Source of the DNA: Candidatus Cloacimonadota bacterium | GTDB taxonomy: Bacteria > Cloacimonadota > Cloacimonadia > Cloacimonadales > Cloacimonadaceae | DNA: 14,256 bases | Direction of reading: 5' to 3' | Assembly (NCBI GenBank): GCA_023230245.1 | Contig: JALNXT010000009.1 | Location: 1-14,256 of the forward strand | Shown: positions 11,677 through 14,256 of the stretch, piece after piece | Numbering within the stretch: position 1 is the stretch's first letter | How the letters are laid out: every line of letters starts with the position of its first letter | Notes under the pieces: model-generated | The model's input: the letters and a program-made list of their open reading frames with translations, nothing else | Told to the model about the DNA's origin: nothing | Database searches by the model: none | Made by a program: the position numbers and the translations under genes

Positions 11677-14256
11677 TTCATCATTAACATTTTCTTGGTT
11701 TTAGTTCCCATAGGAGTGATTATCCGATAGTAATATATCCCGCTGGCTACGCTGTGATTATTGGCATCCGAGCCATCCCATACGATATCATGATGTCCAC
11801 GGCTGAGCGGTGCATCAATTAATCTGCGGACAAGCTGCCCTTTCACATTGAAGATATCCAGAGCGACAGGCAAATCAGTGGGTAAACTGAAACGCAAGGT
11901 GGTATTGGGATTAAAGGGATTGGGGAAGTTATCAGAAAGCAGAACTTCTTTTACAGATAATACTTCATCTTCGTTTGCAGAGCCTAAGCCCACAATTTTA
12001 ACATCATCGATATACCAGCCTTCACCGCCAACCAAGCCATCACTTCCAAATATCCAACGGAATTTAGCAGTGCCACTAACGTCGCCAAGCTCGAAAATAG
12101 CTTCTGTCCAATCGAAGCTGCCTGAATAAACATAAGTATTGCTAGCAAAGGGAGATGCAGGGTTGTTGTAAATGCGGTAAGGATAGTTTCCCACAGGGGT
12201 GATTTGCGTCCATGCGCCACCATTTAACTGCATTTGCACCAAGCCACCATCCCAAGCGAAAGCGGTATTGGTATCATGATTCTCTGCTTGTATCCAATGG
12301 TAAAACTTTAGCTGGCAATTGGGAGATACATCCAGAGCAGGGCTTTCCAATGCGCCATAAGCACTGCCAGAGTATTGCGCCGTCCCTGTCCCACCAAATT
12401 TCATCGCATAAATACCATTCAGCGTATGATTACGGTTATTGGAGCGATGCCATTGGTTTGTGTAAGAAGCATTTAGATTAACTGTTTCCCATCCCTGGAA
12501 ATCTGGCTCAAAGCTAAAATATAATGCGCCGACATGCACTATGAAAGAGCCTTCAAGAGTGTTGCCATTCTCTGCGCTCAAGATATAATTGATAACTATA
12601 TTGGTATCTAAGGGTGCATTCTGGCTAACGTGCACGGTGAGGGCATTCGCCATTGAAATAGTAGAATTATGCGCAAGCGGTGCAAAGAAAAGCTCAGTTT
12701 CGGAAAGCGTTACATAGTTTGATTCCGGTAATAAAATAAGCATCGGGCTTTCGGCATTACCGCTACCTGTATTGGCGAAATTTATACTAAGGGTAGGGTT
12801 GTTTCCTGGCATAATCGCGGTGGAATTGTTGTTCAATTGATAGGACGTAATGCGCAAATCCGGAGCATTCAGCGGAAGGTAAACCACAGATTGTGATACT
12901 TGATTTGCATAATTTGCGGTGAATATCAGCTTAGCTCTGCTTGCATCGGTGAAGTTCCCTACGATTTTAAACTGGAAAGCTGTGTTTATAGCCAGGGAAT
13001 CGCCTGTAGCGATGTTATTTAGCACAGTTGTTCCGCTCAAAATCTGGATATTCGGTGATGTGGAACTAAGGGTAATTGTTCCGGGAGTTCCAAGATCAAT
13101 CAAGCCTACATTCTTGGCATAGAAATCTACCGTAAGTATCTCGCCGGTGTGGTGTAAGCCATCTGCATCATTAAACTGATAATTGTTACAGACAATATAG
13201 GGCATTTGCGCTGCTACTACGTTTATGGAAGTTTCGTAGGAATAGAAATTGGGAGCGTTGATATATATCTGATAGTTGCCGGGGGTAAGGTTACTAAACA
13301 TATTCACCGTGATCAGCCCATTAGCGTCTGCATAAGATTGATATATTGTAGTGGCTTCATCTTTCAGAATAAACTCCCCATAGGGTGCGTTGGTGAAGAT
13401 TTGATAGTAATTCAATCCCATCATCCATTGGGTGGGGATAGTTGCCGTTACTAACTGAGGTTGATCTGTCCATAGCATCATAGCCGGATCACCAAAAAGG
13501 TTAGTTTCATAATCTACCCAGTACATCACGGCTGCTCCTGTTACATAAGGGATATTGTCAATTTTAGAATCCACCAGCGTATAGCCAAGCTCGTGAATGT
13601 TCTCGCCAAAGATAGCGTCATTATACTCTCGGTGAAAATTCTGTGAAGCCCCATTAGTACTACCTTGTGTTCCCCATCCATATCTGGAATGGGCAATCAT
13701 GGCTGCTGCTGCTGTAGAGATGGAAGTGAATTTCTCTGTGATACAATCACTGGTATAGTTGCCCGGTTCTGTGTCACGGTTATCAAATGCGCCTGCATAG
13801 CAACCCTGAGAGAAGTAGATGGAAAAATTATGGTTTGCGCCGTTGTTGGTAATGCTTGTCGAGCTAACCTGGCTATTGGAAAGCCTCATATTATAGGTGG
13901 TGTTAGAGTGTCCCAGATGATTTACAAAGTTTGCGCCCAAAGATAATTTAGGGCGTATCTGGGTTGCTCCCCAAGAATCAGCGGCACCATAGGTGCGATC
14001 GTATAAAGTGTCAATATTCCATGATGTGGGAACTCCAACGGTTGTGTAACCGTTTGCAGAGCTACCGCCGATCATTTCGTCCATGTAATCACCAGCCCAG
14101 GTTGGTCCCTCCCAAAGCCACTCACCTGCGAAGAAAGCAGACTTTAGCTCACTTTCCACGGGAGCAAGCATATAGCTCATCACCTTATTCAAGAAATTGG
14201 CTATCTCTGTATCGCTGTTGTAACAAAACCTGCCCACAGCAAGTTCGGGAGCCAAA
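11673..14256 (-). CDS. Gingipain-like C25 cysteine peptidase with C-terminal sorting domain (partial, N-terminus outside window)
   Basis: The frame is open to the window edge, so the start, the signal peptide and the pro-region lie beyond 14256; 860 residues are seen. Residues about 1-265 match the peptidase C25 core: LAVGRF (5-10), the catalytic His116 in NHLGHSNTT (112-120), the catalytic Cys152 in YFSQGCYAGAFDN (147-159), AAAAMIAHSRYGWG (182-195), and NLFGDPAMMLWTD (252-264). Next comes a beta-sandwich (about 268-350), two Ig-like/CARDB-type segments (about 352-460 and 465-575), a jelly-roll-like domain (about 578-757, from FEPDFQGWE to GWYIDDVKI), and a sorting domain from about 772 with NFPNPFNPNTTLRFSLP, FNVKGQLVR and SGIYYYRI, ending KKMLMMK. 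This last part resembles the type IX type A signal/FlgD-like domain, so the enzyme is probably secreted or surface-bound. The stop overlaps the sirtuin start. Cleavage specificity cannot be read from this fragment. Confidence 0.9.
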   Translation of the reverse strand, partial: LAPELAVGRFCYNSDTEIANFLNKVMSYMLAPVESELKSAFFAGEWLWEGPTWAGDYMDEMIGGSSANGYTTVGVPTSWNIDTLYDRTYGAADSWGATQIRPKLSLGANFVNHLGHSNTTYNMRLSNSQVSSTSITNNGANHNFSIYFSQGCYAGAFDNRDTEPGNYTSDCITEKFTSISTAAAAMIAHSRYGWGTQGSTNGASQNFHREYNDAIFGENIHELGYTLVDSKIDNIPYVTGAAVMYWVDYETNLFGDPAMMLWTDQPQLVTATIPTQWMMGLNYYQIFTNAPYGEFILKDEATTIYQSYADANGLITVNMFSNLTPGNYQIYINAPNFYSYETSINVVAAQMPYIVCNNYQFNDADGLHHTGEILTVDFYAKNVGLIDLGTPGTITLSSTSPNIQILSGTTVLNNIATGDSLAINTAFQFKIVGNFTDASRAKLIFTANYANQVSQSVVYLPLNAPDLRITSYQLNNNSTAIMPGNNPTLSINFANTGSGNAESPMLILLPESNYVTLSETELFFAPLAHNSTISMANALTVHVSQNAPLDTNIVINYILSAENGNTLEGSFIVHVGALYFSFEPDFQGWETVNLNASYTNQWHRSNNRNHTLNGIYAMKFGGTGTAQYSGSAYGALESPALDVSPNCQLKFYHWIQAENHDTNTAFAWDGGLVQMQLNGGAWTQITPVGNYPYRIYNNPASPFASNTYVYSGSFDWTEAIFELGDVSGTAKFRWIFGSDGLVGGEGWYIDDVKIVGLGSANEDEVLSVKEVLLSDNFPNPFNPNTTLRFSLPTDLPVALDIFNVKGQLVRRLIDAPLSRGHHDIVWDGSDANNHSVASGIYYYRIITPMGTKTKKMLMMK

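Overview
The window looks like a chromosomal segment from an uncultured-type member of the FCB superphylum, most likely Cloacimonadota. The main clue is the C-terminus of the large minus-strand protease, which carries an FNPNT-type secretion/sorting domain ending in a short Lys-rich tail, as in type IX-secreted and related surface proteins. The gene content (gingipain-like C25 peptidase, PorT-like barrel protein, lipoprotein with SUMF1/FGE fold) fits that group. Clear AAGGAG or GAGG Shine-Dalgarno sites before several genes argue against classical Bacteroidetes, which mostly lack them. This placement is inference; no 16S rRNA is present.

Layout: (1) 1-583 is mostly non-coding and holds a long imperfect palindrome at 252-300. 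(2) 584-3070 holds two co-directional envelope genes, an outer-membrane barrel protein and a lipoprotein with three chitobiase-type repeats plus an FGE-sulfatase domain. (3) 3071-3297 is a hairpin-rich spacer, followed by a complete tmRNA gene (3298-3650) whose tag reads ANNNYSLAA. (4) rpsO (S15) and pnp (PNPase) follow in the classic order, separated by a terminator-like hairpin and then a long pnp-leader hairpin. (5) ahcY, a NusG/RfaH-type antiterminator, an NAD-dependent sugar epimerase and UDP-glucose 6-dehydrogenase are packed with 2-3 nt gaps and probably form one operon ending at a terminator near 10880-10909. (6) On the minus strand a C25 cysteine peptidase, cut by the window edge, overlaps a sirtuin deacylase gene by ATGA; the pair converges on the ugd operon.

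How the parts work together: rpsO, pnp and tmRNA are translation and RNA-turnover housekeeping genes. The antiterminator, epimerase and UDP-glucose dehydrogenase supply and probably control UDP-uronic acid and related nucleotide sugars for surface polysaccharide. The barrel protein, lipoprotein and protease are envelope or secreted proteins.

I found no mobile element, CRISPR array, toxin-antitoxin or defence system. The least expected signals are in non-coding DNA: a two-hairpin module present twice (3144-3180 and, inverted, 10755-10792) with compensatory base changes in both stems, and a pnp leader able to form a ~20-bp hairpin next to a stem that would cover the pnp ribosome binding site.
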